From: Diphasiastrum complanatum
Lineage: Eukaryota; Streptophyta; Lycopodiopsida; Lycopodiales; Lycopodiaceae
Assembly: GCA_029204225.1 (NCBI GenBank)
Contig: CM055107.1
Location: forward strand, 19,028,218 to 19,092,217
Length of the DNA stretch: 64,000 nucleotides
Direction: 5' to 3'
The notes below the pieces were generated by a model. That model did no database searches, was not told the origin of the DNA, and saw only the letters and a list, made by a program, of their open reading frames with translations. This document shows, in pieces, positions 36,001 to 41,023 of this stretch; positions within the stretch are counted from its first letter, which is position 1, and each line of letters begins with the position of its first letter. A program made the position numbers and the translations under genes.

Positions 36001-36368
36001 ACTAAATTCATAATTTACTTGATGGCAACAAAAATTTCTTACTCAGCAGATGATAGATGACTCCAATTTCTAAAAACCAATTTTCTTACAGATTCTTGCT
36101 GATACTCTGCTATGATTGATCTCGGCAACCTGAGATTGTCTTCCTTTGGCTTCCAAAAGCTTTGCAACTCAGATAAACCACCAGATCGTCGTCTGTTCAA
36201 GAACGACTTATACTTGTGAGTGAGGGGCGCATTAAGCTTCAGCAAGATCGAACTTCCTGCTGTTGCCCTGAGAACTCTCACATTATCTGCACACCCTCCA
36301 GAATGCGAGCTTGGTAGTGTGTGCAACCTAGTGATGTATCTAGCGGTAGGCGCAGAAGCAGCTTCCAT
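1..36368 (-). CDS. FAX3: FAX3-like plastid fatty-acid export protein gene, spliced, 3' end beyond window
   Basis: Six exons on the minus strand join in phase: 36368-36090, 35770-35326, 9410-9243, 9103-9057, 376-336, 35-1 (open at the left edge). About 338 residues are encoded here, close to the size of plant FAX3. In order they give a plastid transit-like N-terminus rich in Ser, Arg and Ala, a long Glu/Lys/Gln coiled-coil region, the marker [12 protein letters not shown], and the Tmemb_14 helices ([61 protein letters not shown]). FAX proteins are inner-envelope proteins that help fatty acids leave the plastid; FAX3 has the coiled-coil extension. Introns are 319, 25915, 139, 8680 and 300 bp, and all have GT-AG ends. 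The two long ones hold the LTR elements listed below. The family call rests on recognised motifs, not on a search; splice joins are inferred from frame and consensus. Confidence 0.88.
336..376 (-). CDS. FAX3: FAX3 exon 5
   Basis: A 41-bp micro-exon with acceptor TTCTTGCAG and donor GTAATTT. It encodes [13 protein letters not shown] plus two bases (AG) of a split Ser codon, which match the phase of exon 6. The sequence fits the penultimate helix of FAX proteins. Its short length makes the call depend on phase and on the neighbouring exons. Confidence 0.72.
1483..1626 (-). repeat. TRIM LTR (complete, 144 bp)
   Basis: Bounded by TG...CA, with the purine tract on one side and the CATAT target repeat on the other. 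It contains the 73-nt tRNA-like unit at 1512-1584. It matches the LTR at 7977-8120 over its full 144 bp with a few substitutions. Confidence 0.85.
1512..1584 (-). other. tRNA-like sequence inside TRIM LTR (copy 1a)
   Basis: The minus strand reads as a 73-nt cloverleaf: 7-bp acceptor stem (GGGCGGA with TCTGTCC), 4-bp D stem and GTGG D loop, anticodon stem, and T arm. This copy carries changes in the A box (AACTCAGTGGTAAAGC) and in the T loop, so it is the most decayed of the four. Confidence 0.7.
1730..1742 (-). promoter_or_regulatory. TRIM primer-binding site (iMet tRNA)
   Basis: The minus strand reads TGGTATCAGAGCC directly after the LTR terminal CA. This is the common plant Copia primer site. 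A near repeat (TGGTGTCAAAGCC) sits 33 bp further in, at 1709-1697. Confidence 0.85.
1772..1844 (-). other. tRNA-like sequence inside TRIM LTR (copy 1b)
   Basis: A 73-nt cloverleaf. The A box TAGCTCAGTGGTAGAGC is intact; the T loop is GGTTCAAATCC here. The D stem GCTC/GAGC and anticodon stem TCTCA/TGAGG are fully paired. The loop is TCCGATA, with C where tRNAs have U33, so it is not a normal decoding tRNA. Confidence 0.78.
1867..2257 (-). repeat. C1 3' LTR (truncated)
   Basis: The minus strand starts TGTTGGAATATAAATGG just after the purine tract. It is 391 bp long and matches 6892-7128 closely over the shared part (for example GTCAAGTTGGGGTAC on the complementary strand). It ends abruptly at AGAGAAATGG, where the TRIM LTR begins. 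Confidence 0.8.
2374..3271 (-). pseudogene. C1 unassigned frame in place of RT core/RNase H
   Basis: This open frame runs on from the RT remnant and is about 300 codons long. Its middle (EHFGQQSV, then LETLQDNK) is a diverged second copy of the integrase-RT linker seen at about 3540-3650 ([16 protein letters not shown]). The first ~120 residues and the last ~80 ([23 protein letters not shown]) match nothing I recognise. It holds no YVDD or RNase H motif. It could be a captured sequence or an internal duplication that has diverged. Confidence 0.45.
3272..3560 (-). pseudogene. C1 reverse transcriptase remnant
   Basis: The RT N-terminus ([21 protein letters not shown]) is joined directly to a late RT motif ([16 protein letters not shown]). 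The roughly 150 residues normally between them, including the YVDD catalytic loop, are gone. An in-frame break precedes it. Confidence 0.8.
3613..4914 (-). pseudogene. C1 integrase
   Basis: About 430 codons. A GAG-pre-integrase zinc finger ([10 protein letters not shown] ... CEGCILGK) is followed by the DDE core: HSDVCGPM, then a damaged second Asp region ([11 protein letters not shown], where the usual SDRGGEY pattern has lost residues), then [13 protein letters not shown], with the conserved Glu changed to Lys (usually NGVAERKN). A Copia-type C-terminal motif ([13 protein letters not shown]) follows. With the second Asp region and the Glu affected, it is unlikely to be active. Confidence 0.88.
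4905..5180 (-). pseudogene. C1 aspartic protease
   Basis: The motif [10 protein letters not shown] is the Copia protease active site, followed by the usual [16 protein letters not shown] segment. It is separated from gag by one in-frame TGA just before the active site, at a position where the family has Trp. Fewer than 100 residues are seen, normal for this domain. Confidence 0.88.
5181..6213 (-). pseudogene. C1 gag with zinc knuckle, frameshifted
   Basis: The frame starts at the ATG at 6213 ([19 protein letters not shown]), followed by the UBN2 gag domain ([35 protein letters not shown]). A frameshift near 5600 separates it from the C-terminal half, which carries the CCHC knuckle [14 protein letters not shown]. 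Gag forms the particle that packages element RNA. Confidence 0.85.
6804..6816 (-). promoter_or_regulatory. C1 primer-binding site
   Basis: The minus strand reads TGGTATGAGAGCC straight after the LTR end (CCTACA). It is a one-base variant of the iMet primer site used by the TRIM. Confidence 0.75.
6817..7128 (-). repeat. C1 5' LTR (truncated)
   Basis: 312 bp matching the 3' LTR from AGAAATGGCTAG onward, plus 75 bp that the 3' LTR has lost. It breaks at 7128 into unrelated Copia integrase sequence. Confidence 0.8.
7143..7748 (-). pseudogene. Second Copia integrase fragment (C1 family)
   Basis: Near-duplicate of 4290-4885. It contains [27 protein letters not shown] and an intact SRTDRGREY second-Asp motif, which the C1 copy lacks, so it comes from another, better-preserved element. 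It is open for about 200 codons and is broken on both sides. Confidence 0.85.
7752..7819 (-). other. tRNA-like sequence in TRIM LTR (copy 2a, 3' truncated)
   Basis: The same cloverleaf, missing the last few acceptor bases at the breakpoint. The B box GGTTCGAATCC is intact. Confidence 0.65.
7977..8120 (-). repeat. TRIM LTR (complete, 144 bp)
   Basis: TG...CA bounded, followed by the CATAT target repeat at 8121-8125. Next to the tRNA-like unit is a 7-bp inverted repeat (ATCCATA ... TATGGAT). Confidence 0.85.
8006..8078 (-). other. tRNA-like sequence in TRIM LTR (copy 2b, best T arm)
   Basis: 73 nt. Acceptor GGGCGGA pairs with TCTGTCC (two G-T pairs). The A box TAGCTCAGTGGTAGAGC and B box GGTTCGAATCC are both perfect, and the T stem CTGGG/CCTAG pairs. 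The anticodon loop is TCCGGTA: C replaces U33 and positions 34-36 would read CGG. The variable loop is 6 nt. There is no encoded CCA beyond the final A. I read it as a promoter-bearing tRNA relic inside an LTR, not as a host tRNA gene. Confidence 0.8.
9057..9103 (-). CDS. FAX3: FAX3 exon 4
   Basis: 47 bp. The acceptor is CCAG and the donor GTATGG. Together with the G from exon 3 it encodes [16 protein letters not shown], the FAX helix ending in a charged stretch. The polypyrimidine tract before the acceptor is weak. Confidence 0.78.
9243..9410 (-). CDS. FAX3: FAX3 exon 3
   Basis: 168 bp between acceptor CTTTCAG and donor GTTAAT. It encodes [29 protein letters not shown] and [14 protein letters not shown], the core of the Tmemb_14 domain with Gly-rich membrane helices. 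The phase matches exon 2 (split Gly codon) across a 25.9-kb intron. Confidence 0.9.
9960..10162 (+). repeat. G1 5' LTR (right part; left boundary not resolved)
   Basis: Ends in GTGTGCAACA just before a primer site. It contains AATAAA (10100-10105), a possible polyadenylation signal. I found no match to the start of the 3' LTR, so the U3 part is lost or too diverged; the left limit given is a guess. Confidence 0.45.
10166..10177 (+). promoter_or_regulatory. G1 primer-binding site
   Basis: TGGTATCAGAGC lies 3 bases after the LTR terminal CA. Confidence 0.75.
10720..11349 (+). pseudogene. G1 gag, 5' part
   Basis: ATG at 10720 ([12 protein letters not shown]), an N-terminal coiled region, then the retrotransposon gag domain ([41 protein letters not shown]). 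An in-frame TAG at 11260 stands where relatives have Gln. The frame goes on ([19 protein letters not shown]) to the insertion point of element A and resumes at 24934. Confidence 0.85.
11355..11712 (+). repeat. A 5' LTR (358 bp)
   Basis: TGTTACGAGC ... ATCTATTACA. It begins with the 16-bp perfect palindrome GTTACGAGCTCGTAAC at 11356-11371. It contains CTCTATATCAGG (TATA-like, 11639-11650). Confidence 0.9.
11714..11726 (+). promoter_or_regulatory. A primer-binding site
   Basis: TGGTATCAGAGCC, one base after the LTR end. Confidence 0.85.
11727..12447 (+). other. A leader (untranslated) up to deletion junction
   Basis: About 720 bp with no gag frame. It is homologous to the inverted B leader at 17230-17998. 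At about 12443 it jumps to pol sequence that in B lies at 20694, so gag, protease and most of RT are deleted in A. Confidence 0.8.
12448..14032 (+). pseudogene. A pol fragment: RNase H and integrase
   Basis: Open for more than 500 codons. RNase H ([35 protein letters not shown]) is followed by the integrase HHCC finger ([10 protein letters not shown] ... [10 protein letters not shown], intact here) and DDE core ([24 protein letters not shown]). It stops at EHAK because element B inserted at CTAAG (14028-14032). The rest of the integrase and chromodomain lies beyond B. Confidence 0.9.
14033..14166 (+). repeat. B 5' LTR, first 134 bp
   Basis: B subtype (CCAAACCCTAGAGAAC). It stops at CCATAGC where G3 begins with TGTTGTAAAG. 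Confidence 0.85.
14167..15396 (+). repeat. G3 5' LTR (1.23 kb)
   Basis: The first part has five to six CCGG(C/T)GCCA units (14198-14305). A 37-bp tandem repeat (CGCCAGCGGTATGC...) starts at 14811. AATAAA is at 14682. Several imperfect repeats of AGTTGGTTAAG-TCTGATGT follow at 15080-15290. The LTR ends in CTTCA. Confidence 0.65.
15399..15411 (+). promoter_or_regulatory. G3 primer-binding site
   Basis: TGGTATCAGAGCC, two bases after the LTR terminal CA. Confidence 0.8.
15487..15865 (+). repeat. Five iterated hairpins in G3 leader
   Basis: The pattern GTGCTGCC - GGTG(T/A)A - AGCACGG recurs at 15487-15508, 15562-15585, 15636-15660, 15726-15753 and 15843-15865. Each makes a 5-bp stem with a loop of 12-18 nt. 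The fourth copy has ATGCT ... AGCAT, a base-pair swap that keeps the stem. The position just after the primer site suggests an RNA signal such as packaging or dimerisation; the function is inferred. Confidence 0.6.
16145..16640 (+). repeat. 252-bp tandem duplication in G3 internal region
   Basis: ATGTTTGCAAAGGATGGATG starts at 16205 and again at 16457. The two units, about 16145-16396 and 16397-16640, are about 95 percent alike by eye. No reading frame is preserved. Confidence 0.8.
16787..17000 (+). repeat. G3 3' LTR remnant (last 214 bp)
   Basis: Almost identical to 15183-15396, ending at the same CGCTTCA. There is no purine tract in front of it, so the U3 side is deleted. Confidence 0.78.
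17001..17208 (-). pseudogene. B gag N-terminus (inverted)
   Basis: The frame starts [19 protein letters not shown] and continues [16 protein letters not shown] to LALAN, an acidic coiled-coil start of gag. At 17000 it runs into G3 LTR sequence. The rest of the same gag lies on the plus strand from 18234 (AELKNLIL). The promoter, primer site and start codon therefore point away from the body of the gene. Confidence 0.78.
17001..18233 (-). other. Inverted 1.23-kb segment of element B (LTR end, PBS, leader, gag N-terminus)
   Basis: Read on the minus strand: LTR from GGCGGGCCTAAC to TTATTACA (18233-18013), PBS TGGTATCAGAGCC (18011-17999), leader like that of A, then the gag start at 17208. The LTR piece complements the 134 bp at 14033-14166, so this is B's own 5' end turned round. 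Confidence 0.85.
18220..22791 (+). CDS. B gag-pol polyprotein, 1523 codons open, N-terminus displaced
   Basis: Domains by residue: gag about 45-210 ([32 protein letters not shown]); CCHC knuckle near 273 ([14 protein letters not shown]); protease near 365; RT 580-760 with FLDDILVYS near 710; RNase H from 857 ([10 protein letters not shown]); integrase finger 1103-1143; DDE core near 1172, 1233 and 1270; GPY/F-type region; chromodomain 1480-1520 ([17 protein letters not shown]). Two active sites are damaged: protease reads VDDEATHNF instead of the usual DSGATHN, and the integrase finger reads SSQKC instead of SCQKC. The first codons come from LTR sequence across the inversion junction, so no true start remains. 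Chromodomains steer integration to marked chromatin. Confidence 0.92.
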   Translation: MLGPPIAELKNLILSSAKGSLPSTSQLSPSPLPSVSGETLRSHPSVFKDLKPPTFNGEEKDRNADILQTFLSKWKNIHALKQTPDHLQAIEASLSLGPMAYKWWLNLQETGQTPRSWKAFEEAFLREFLPENELDRAWEAWERTVMDKSLIQYISQYREAILKIKNMDDYQKIRGFVRGLKDEYKVEVQRNSPTTLEQALRYAQIYDDSVGRKRARQQPLSEQLPQKDFQFKKKFLKRKKEDKFKGGAPQKRPSLIQPLKPDDFEKAKQERLCFVCMGKGHTVRQCPKGPFTKKDKKDKKQVHLVQTVCFPSDSAASEIKVYHEDHEHCCQLTSAMLARPFSFGPHDLVRMHGKVGNQSVRVMVDDEATHNFINHTLVKKLKLPEVPSQHRYIVSLAKGEDKKIWETMVSKLNLGIQGYQDQINFQIMHLDRTDIVLGRDWLYSLGPSLHRNYQENTLSFQYKGREIQLHGEHDVPNSPMVCSSELCQLIGDEDHQVFLCDFQFIPEVSISSSIQQKISKLETLLSKFKDVFPKDLPHGLPPSREVDHVINLVPGTAPVSKPPYRVSRTEDEEITRQLTDYLGKGQIQTSSSPWASPVLLVKKKEGSMRLCVDYRALNKVTIKNKYPMPQADELFDQLDGAKFFSKIDLRSGYHQVRIKSEDVSKTAFRTRHGHYEFKVMPFGLTNAPATFMTLMNSVLRPYLGKFVVVFLDDILVYSKTRKEHLKHLRKVFRLLRKHKLYAKQSKCEFFVEEVAYLGHIISSDGIKMDPNKVKAILSWLRPQNILELQIFLGLAGYYRRFVKEYAQIAVPMTNLLKGKGKEFIWESAQQESFDALKTALATTPVLKVVDPNQPFVVETDASDFAVGAVLTQGGRPVAFESKKLEPAQTKYSAYEKELFSIVHALKTWRHYLYGANFEVLTDHESLRYLCNQPELRGRKARWAELMQEFDMSIRYRRGKFNTVADALSRMPMINELSFTQIRNELLESLRGKCQHDAFFSIIWNSVQNRQLQTPEPVPGAGASSSKNTAASVEDDNESEYTSSDDVEDSEPVLPKQTPVVEGQLTQGFKWKQYSIQDEYLLYRDRVCVPNSEDYRQQVLYECHDNPSAGHPGIQKTYELLRRQFFWPSMKKDVHQYVTSSQKCQVNKAERLKAGGLLHPLEIPAGKWESISMDFIVGLPKTQKGNDAIWVTVDRLTKMAHFIPTKTTVRAPELARLFVDGLFKLYGLPSGIVSDRDSKFTGNFWKAVFHHLHTKLNMSTTDHPQTDGQTERVNQVLEDMLRAYVSKRQTNWEEYLSILEFAYNSTKHSATGYSPFMLMYGFQPRSPTAVGFKQEKVEAARNFLEDLNQMIEHAKRSIRQSQDRARHYADPHRRDVQFSTGEKVYLRVPVDSKTLKSGVCAKLSPRYCGPFTISRRLGEVTYELELPHSSKVFPVFHVSQLRKALTRSDNLVGDSVLVLPLDPQQPPHEPEEILDSRETQTRHILYREYLVKWNDEPVENATWERGSVLRKIFPDFVLEDQDDS
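22803..23160 (+). repeat. B 3' LTR (358 bp)
   Basis: Starts with the 16-bp palindrome (22804-22819) after purine tract AAGGGGGAGGGAG. B subtype. Confidence 0.9.
23166..23675 (+). pseudogene. Integrase C-terminus and chromodomain, copy 1
   Basis: About 170 codons homologous to the end of the B polyprotein, from [15 protein letters not shown] to LEDQDDS. It begins at the CTAAG insertion site and so has no start of its own. Its base differences are a mix of those in B and in copy 2. Confidence 0.88.
23687..24044 (+). repeat. Middle LTR of tandem array (358 bp)
   Basis: B subtype (CCAAACCCTAGAGAAC, CCATAGCTATGG). The palindrome is at 23688-23703. Confidence 0.9.
24050..24559 (+). pseudogene. 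Integrase C-terminus and chromodomain, copy 2
   Basis: As copy 1, but ends LEDQDGS. This is probably the original end of the A coding region, displaced by the insertion of B. Confidence 0.88.
24571..24928 (+). repeat. A 3' LTR (358 bp)
   Basis: Shares the A-subtype bases with 11355-11712 and is followed by CTTCG, the second copy of the A target duplication. Confidence 0.9.
24934..26875 (+). pseudogene. G1 gag 3' part, protease, RT and RNase H
   Basis: Continues G1 gag ([19 protein letters not shown]), with the knuckle [13 protein letters not shown]. The protease active site reads DIGSSHNVL (usual DSGSSHN). A deletion then joins the protease region (LRGERDVH) straight to [11 protein letters not shown] of RT, removing about 100 residues with the LVKKKDG and DYR motifs. 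[11 protein letters not shown] and RNase [11 protein letters not shown] remain. The frame ends at TAG 26873 where relatives have Gln. Confidence 0.9.
26876..27659 (+). pseudogene. G1 RNase H end, integrase and chromodomain remnants
   Basis: RNase H end ([15 protein letters not shown]), then a frameshift near 27180 and the integrase finger ([10 protein letters not shown] ... HCFKCQVNK), SMDFITCLP and a jump to [13 protein letters not shown] deletion after LEVQLGT leads into the chromodomain end ([17 protein letters not shown]), with a stop at 27657-27659. Confidence 0.85.
27672..28011 (+). repeat. G1 3' LTR, truncated
   Basis: Starts TGTCACATGTAC after purine tract GGAGGGAAGGGA. Inside are direct repeats of ACGTGTCA(C/T)ATGCTCA with GGGACACTTGGTCCA (about 27890 and 27970). 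Near 28011 it breaks into antisense Copia sequence. Confidence 0.75.
28012..28497 (-). pseudogene. Copia gag fragment (C1-like), rearranged
   Basis: The minus strand encodes gag motifs [26 protein letters not shown] and [11 protein letters not shown], close to C1. At 28090 it switches within the frame to an integrase C-terminal motif ([11 protein letters not shown]). Two distant parts of a Copia polyprotein are thus fused. Confidence 0.8.
28556..29411 (+). pseudogene. C2 gag
   Basis: ATG at 28556 ([29 protein letters not shown]). A frameshift near 28690 leads to the UBN2 domain ([26 protein letters not shown]). A Lys-rich linker, TGA at 29294, and the knuckle [14 protein letters not shown] follow. 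Confidence 0.85.
29417..29860 (+). pseudogene. C2 protease
   Basis: The active site [12 protein letters not shown] and [16 protein letters not shown] are present. A frameshift near 29840 separates it from integrase. Confidence 0.87.
29861..30555 (+). pseudogene. C2 integrase
   Basis: Zinc finger [13 protein letters not shown] ... [10 protein letters not shown], then DDE residues in [18 protein letters not shown] and [10 protein letters not shown]. All catalytic residues are present. It stops at TAA after PEEAYTG, and the C-terminal part follows in other frames. Confidence 0.88.
30941..31789 (+). pseudogene. C2 reverse transcriptase, N-terminal part
   Basis: RT starts [15 protein letters not shown] and runs through [23 protein letters not shown] at 31442 precedes [11 protein letters not shown]. 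The active-site loop reads HVNDLI where the family has YVDDLL, so a catalytic Asp is changed to Asn. A frameshift follows. Confidence 0.88.
31786..32673 (+). pseudogene. C2 RT C-terminus and RNase H
   Basis: [14 protein letters not shown], then [10 protein letters not shown], and TAG at 32089. RNase H has [33 protein letters not shown] and ADIFTKGLG, all typical of Copia. Confidence 0.9.
32668..33067 (+). repeat. C2 3' LTR
   Basis: Starts TGTTAGGAATTAATG after the purine tract. TATA-like CTATATAAGAAGG lies at 32913-32925. The right edge (near GTATCA) is approximate because no second LTR is present. Confidence 0.7.
33085..33360 (+). pseudogene. Gypsy RNase H fragment (G1 family)
   Basis: [29 protein letters not shown] and [14 protein letters not shown] are seen with several stops. 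It matches G1 26750-26990 at protein level. Confidence 0.75.
33485..33835 (+). pseudogene. Decayed Copia pol fragment
   Basis: An RT start ([26 protein letters not shown]) is joined to an RNase H end ([25 protein letters not shown]), with the middle deleted. A degenerate LTR-like stretch, 33836-34200, resembles the C2 LTR end (GCTAGTAGGA-TCTAG). Confidence 0.7.
35326..35770 (-). CDS. FAX3: FAX3 exon 2
   Basis: 445 bp, acceptor TTCCATTCAG, donor GTGATT. Encodes [16 protein letters not shown], then about 110 residues of Glu/Gln/Lys-rich coiled coil, then [12 protein letters not shown], a FAX3 hallmark that leads into the membrane domain. It ends one base into a Gly codon, completed in exon 3. 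Confidence 0.92.
36090..36368 (-). CDS. FAX3: FAX3 exon 1
   Basis: 93 codons exactly, from ATG 36368 to donor GTAAGA at 36089. The N-terminus [16 protein letters not shown], with many Ser, Arg and Ala and few acidic residues, is a typical plastid transit peptide. I chose this ATG because an in-frame stop lies upstream and the MITE begins 66 bp further out. Confidence 0.82.
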
Positions 36369-36434
36369 CGCTATCTGCTGCTCGTGATTTTAGATCTTGT
36401 AACCAGAATTGAACAGCAATGGAACGAACGAACG

Positions 36435-36896
36435 AGTGTTGGGCGGGTACGATATATAATAGTGGCGGATGGTATCAATAATGGGTATTAACATGGTATT
36501 AAAAAATCGACGACCCGACTCGTATATGGTTTTTAATAGTAAGGTCTAGAATTGAACACCCAGTATTAACTATTTTACTATTCATGTTAATACTTAGGTT
36601 GAGGAGATTTTGTGGATTTTTTTTTCGTGGTATCAATAGAATTATTATTTTTAATATTTTTTTTGTATCTCAAATTTTTTATATTTTAAATTATGATATT
36701 ACACTTTAAAAAGTATATTTATAGCAATTCGTACATGTTGATACCCGGGTTGATAACCGGCTGGTATCACCCTTGTTATACCAGTCTACAAATCCTAGAC
36801 CTCCTTATGTTGATACCCTATTGGTATTACATTTTTTTAAAACCTGCAATACCTTGACCCGGTTGATATCAAAGATTTTGATACCCACCCAACACT
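36435..36896. mobile_element. MITE-like inverted-repeat element at FAX3 promoter
   Basis: 462 bp bounded by 15-bp inverted repeats AGTGTTGGG(C/T)GGGTA with one mismatch. Subterminal GGTATCAA or GGTATTAA motifs recur inward from both ends. The flanks ACGAACGA and TGGAACGA (if the ends are shifted by one base) could be an imperfect 8-bp target duplication, as in hAT elements. There is no coding capacity. Confidence 0.65.
36451..36460 (-). promoter_or_regulatory. Candidate FAX3 TATA box inside MITE end
   Basis: The minus strand reads ATTATATATC, 83-92 bp upstream of the ATG. It is the only TATA-like site in the proximal 150 bp, and it lies inside the MITE-like element. Confidence 0.5.
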
Positions 36897-36898
36897 GG

Positions 36899-36901
<3 letters not shown>

Positions 36902-36937
<36 letters not shown>

Positions 36938-36956
36938 CACACCCCCCCCCCCCCCC
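36902..36956. repeat. (GA)n and poly-C microsatellites
   Basis: A GA run at 36902-36933 and fifteen C at 36942-36956, then GCGCGC. It opens a GC-rich patch that lasts to about 37200. Confidence 0.95.
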
Positions 36957-37148
36957 GCGCGCTTCCTTTTGGGGCTTTTAAGACAAGGGGCACACGTGTT
37001 TAGCATTTGGCCCGGGCGCTTGGGCGCCCCGATGCTCGAGCAGACAGGGACGGCCTAAAATTCCTCGCGTGATCGATTTTGATGGGCACGGGCAACCGGG
37101 AGCGCTTGAGCGGGCGTCGAGCAGCCTCCTGAGTGGCTCTAAGCATTG

Positions 37149-37438
37149 TTACTGGGTGGCGCCGAGCAGCTCGTCTGGGTGGCGTCGGGCAACGGGAGCC
37201 TCCCCTTGATCTTGCCCTTTAGACCACTTGATTTTGTTTTTGCCCTTGATGAACATAGCCTCCTCTCCAAGTTGAGATGTTGCTGAAGATCCACGTCTTG
37301 CTTGAAGCCTATATTCTTCATTGATCAAGATCTCTTGAAGATCCATGAAACTTGGCAATAGCAAGACTTTGTACAATGTGAGCATGTTTGCATCCAACAA
37401 ATTATTAAGAATACCTTGAACAAGCTCTCCTTCCTTAA
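37149..37438 (-). pseudogene. Copia gag fragment (C3/C4 family)
   Basis: The minus strand encodes SFMDLQEILINEEYRLQAR and then FIKGKNKIKWSKGQDQ, matching the C4 gag near 43900-44060. It is broken on both sides. Confidence 0.8.
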
Positions 37439-37762
37439 TGTGAAGAATTTCCGATCATTAAGATCCAAAATATCCCTTTGATCTTTGGTTAGAAAGACAA
37501 CAAATCACCAACTTTGCCAATGTAAAAACATCAACATTTACTCTATGAATGAGATGCAAACTCTAATAGATCTTGATCAAACATCAATCAAAACATGAAA
37601 TGTTGTTGTTGTCTGTACAAAAACAATAATATACTGTATTTCACACGTGTGGATCCAAATATAACATTTAATGAACATTCTACACACAAAATTGCAAGAT
37701 ATTACCAATATAGTGCACCAATGGATAGATGACCCAAAGAGAACCATGTATAAGTATGAAAT

Positions 37763-37818
<56 letters not shown>

Positions 37819-38097
37819 CTCTTCCCATGAGTTACATCCTTTTATAGCAAGTCCAAACCTAATTTCAAACTTTGGTTTCAACCCTACTATTTCTCTGACT
37901 AGATTCAATGACTCTACTACTCAAATTGAATCTACCAAAAACTCGTGTACTACACTTTCCCACACAAAGTGCTTATTCAAATGCTTTAGACTAATATAAC
38001 TTTGAAAAGTCAAACTCTAAGTCTAATATCAAATTGGCGTCAATTGCCAAATAAACAAATATAGCAAATTTGACTAAACTAGTTGAAATCTTTCACA
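37439..38097 (-). repeat. C3 LTR (C4 family) with (TA)n expansion
   Basis: The ends resemble the C4 LTR (TGTGAAGAATTTCCGATC ... GAAATCTTTCACA in plus orientation). It contains an AT dinucleotide run at 37766-37814 not present in the C4 LTRs. Confidence 0.8.
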
Positions 38098-39786
38098 CTC
38101 TTTGTGAAAAGTCATGTGTGAGCTTGTTCCACTATCAATCCACCATGGATCAATATCTCCAACAATAGAACTCAAACATTAAGACATTACAAAAGCATCA
38201 TTATTTGGGTTTTGATCATCAACACCATTCTCATCAAGAGTTAGATTACTTTGTTTGTCTCCTTGATCTCTCTTTTTCTTGTAGCAATCACTTGCAAAAT
38301 GCCCTTTGATGATGTCACAATAGAAGCACGTCAACTTTGACCTATCTTTCTTCTTACCAAAAGAAGAAGACTCACCATGATCTTGTCCTTAGACCACTTG
38401 CCCTCGTTTCTGCCCTCGAACTTGTCTTTGATGAACATTGTCTCCTCACCATCTTGAGATGTTGATGTAGATCCACCTCTAGCTTAAAGCCTATTTTCCT
38501 TATAGATCAAGATCTCTTGAAGATCCACCAAACTTGGCAAAGTTTTTTGAATAGTAAAACTTTGTACAATGTTAGCATGAGCATCCAACAAACCATTAAG
38601 AATAATTTGAACAAGCTTTCCTTCCTTAATGCTCTCATCAGTGCAAGCTAACACATCACTTAGAGCCTTCACTCTCAAAACAAAAGTACTAGGACTCTCT
38701 TCTTTCTTTTGAGTGATTTGAAAGATTTGTCTTCTCAGAGTCAACACTCTAGATATAGACTTGGATTCATAAAGCTTTTTCAAAGCTTTCCAAGCCTCTA
38801 AAAATGAATTGCACTTATCAATCTCCTTGAGTAGCTCAATGGTAATATTCATCTTTATCATGTGTAGGGCTTTCTTAGCTTCTTGTCATACCTCACTTGA
38901 TCTTGTTAAACCAAGGGTCTCTCCTCCAACCCTACAACAATATCAATCAACTCATGCATTTCAAAAAGTGATTCCATCCTCACCTTCCATGTATAGTAGT
39001 TTCTTGAGGTAAGCTTGTCATTGTCTTCCAACATGAATCCACTCTGTAGCCATGTTGCAATGACTTGATCTTTCTCTTTTAACATGTTCCAATGCACAAG
39101 GCACTCTTTTGAAATACAACTCATGTTTCCAAAAAAAAATCACAAAGATATGGAACCTTTGAATTCTCTTCTTGCACTTTAAAACACATAGAATGTAGAA
39201 ATCTTGATCAACCTATGATCTAACAACAATGTAATGAATCTTGACACTTCCTAAGATTGAAATACACTCTATTAAAGTCCAGCAACCTCACAAAATAGAG
39301 GTCCAATCAAATTAGGGTTTTGACAAAATCACAAAACATTGAAAATCTCAAATTCTACATGCAATTGTCTAAAACTTGATATAGAATCTTGTAGCTTCCA
39401 ATGAAGCCTTCCTAATGTATCAAAAATTGGCCAATTCCAGTAAGCCAAGTGTGAAATCGGAATTCCTCAAGTTCATAGACCTAAATTGAGTTTTGACCTA
39501 TAAAAGATCAATTCTACACATGCAAAATTCTTGATTTTTGAGTAGAAACTATTCTAGTATGCTCTAGAGATAAAAACTCCTCCAAATCCTTGATAGATGT
39601 GGTTGATCAGTTCTGAACAAAAATTTGCAGGCATGTGCAATACTATAAAAATAGGCTATAAAAATCTCGGCAAAGATTTCTAGGGATCTGAACCTATCAG
39701 GCGAACATTTTTTAGGGCTGACAAAGGATGAACCTTCGCCCAAGTACTATCATAAATGTATTTTTTCACAATTTGAACCAATGGAC
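38098..39786 (-). pseudogene. C3: decayed Copia leader, gag and protease start
   Basis: Gag from about 39124 (NYYTWKVRMESLFEMHELID, LKKLYESKSISR, FVLRVKALSDVL), with stops. A knuckle region and a protease start (HMTF-like, near 38100) are fused directly to the LTR, so the rest of pol is deleted. The leader 39125-39786 is cut by C4, and its continuation starts at 45801. Confidence 0.78.
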
Positions 39787-40437
39787 TGTGAAAGATTTCA
39801 GATCCTTAAGATCCAATCTACTTGAATGATCTTTGGTTAGAAAGAGAAATACACTACCAATTTCACCAATGTAGAAAAATCAGCATCTACACATAATTTG
39901 AGATGCAAACACTAATAGAACTTGATCAAACTTGAATGAAATGATCATGTACTGTTGCTGTCCGTACAAAACCAGCAAGCTATTGTATTTCACACGTGTG
40001 GATCCAAAAATAACAAATATAGATCATTCTACACATAGAATTGCAAGCAATCACCAAGATAGTGCACCAATGGATAGTAGAACCCAAGAGAACCATGTAT
40101 AAGCATGAAATGAGATAGAGAAGAGAGAAGATAACTCTCTCCATGAGTTACATCCTTTTATAGCAGGTCCAAACCCTATTTGGCCACTTGGCTTTCCCAC
40201 CAAAATGCTAACCCTACCAATTTTGGGTCTAGATTCAATGTACCCAACTTATTCAAATTGAATCTACTCAAACTCGCATTCTATCTTTCCCACACTTTTA
40301 AAAAAGTGTTTATTCAAATGAAATTTAGACTAGTGAACTTTGAAAAGTCAACCTCTAAGTATAAAACAAGTTTTGGCCTCAATATGCCAAATATGAAAAT
40401 ATTGCAAAATGTGATGAAACTAGTTGAATCTTTCACA
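39787..40437 (-). repeat. C4 3' LTR
   Basis: 651 bp and TG...CA bounded. It differs from the other LTR at scattered single bases only. Confidence 0.92.
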
Positions 40438-41023
40438 CTCCCTCTTCAACTAGTTTTAGCATAGACTTTGATAATACTCCAAGCGAAGTCTTATGCTTCA
40501 TGAACAAGTCTTTTCCCAATGCTTTGGTGAAGATATCAGCTACACATTCCCTTGAAGACACATGTTGAAGCTCCACCTCCTTTGCAATGACTCGCTCCCT
40601 CACAAAATGATATTGCATCTCAGTATGCTTGCTCTTAGCATGAAAGATAGGATTGGATGTCATTCTTTGGGTTGATTGATTGTCACAAAAGATGATTGGG
40701 CTCTCTGAAAAATCCAGCAAGTGAAGATTCTTGATCATCCTCTTGATCCATACCATCTCCTTTGTGCAATGTGTAAGAGCTTTGTACTCGGCCTCACTAG
40801 ATGACAATGAGATAGTGGCTTGTTTCTTTGACATCTATGATATAACTCCATCACCTATGAAAATACAATAAGAACTAATGGATTTCCTATCCATTACATC
40901 TCCAGCATAGTCCGAATCTAAAAATCCAAAAAGGTTAGGTGATGATCCCTCATACAATATGCCAAAATCTCGAGTTCCAATGATGTACCTCAAAACTCGC
41001 TTTCCTAGCTTCCAATGCTCCTA
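40438..41023 (-). pseudogene. C4 RNase H
   Basis: HWKLGKRVLRYIIGT, DSDYAGDVMDRKS, then TAG where the family has Trp (before MSKKQATISLSSSEAEYKA). DNQSTQRMTSNPIFHAKSKH and ADIFTKALGKDLF follow. All expected RNase H motifs are present apart from the single stop. Confidence 0.9.
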
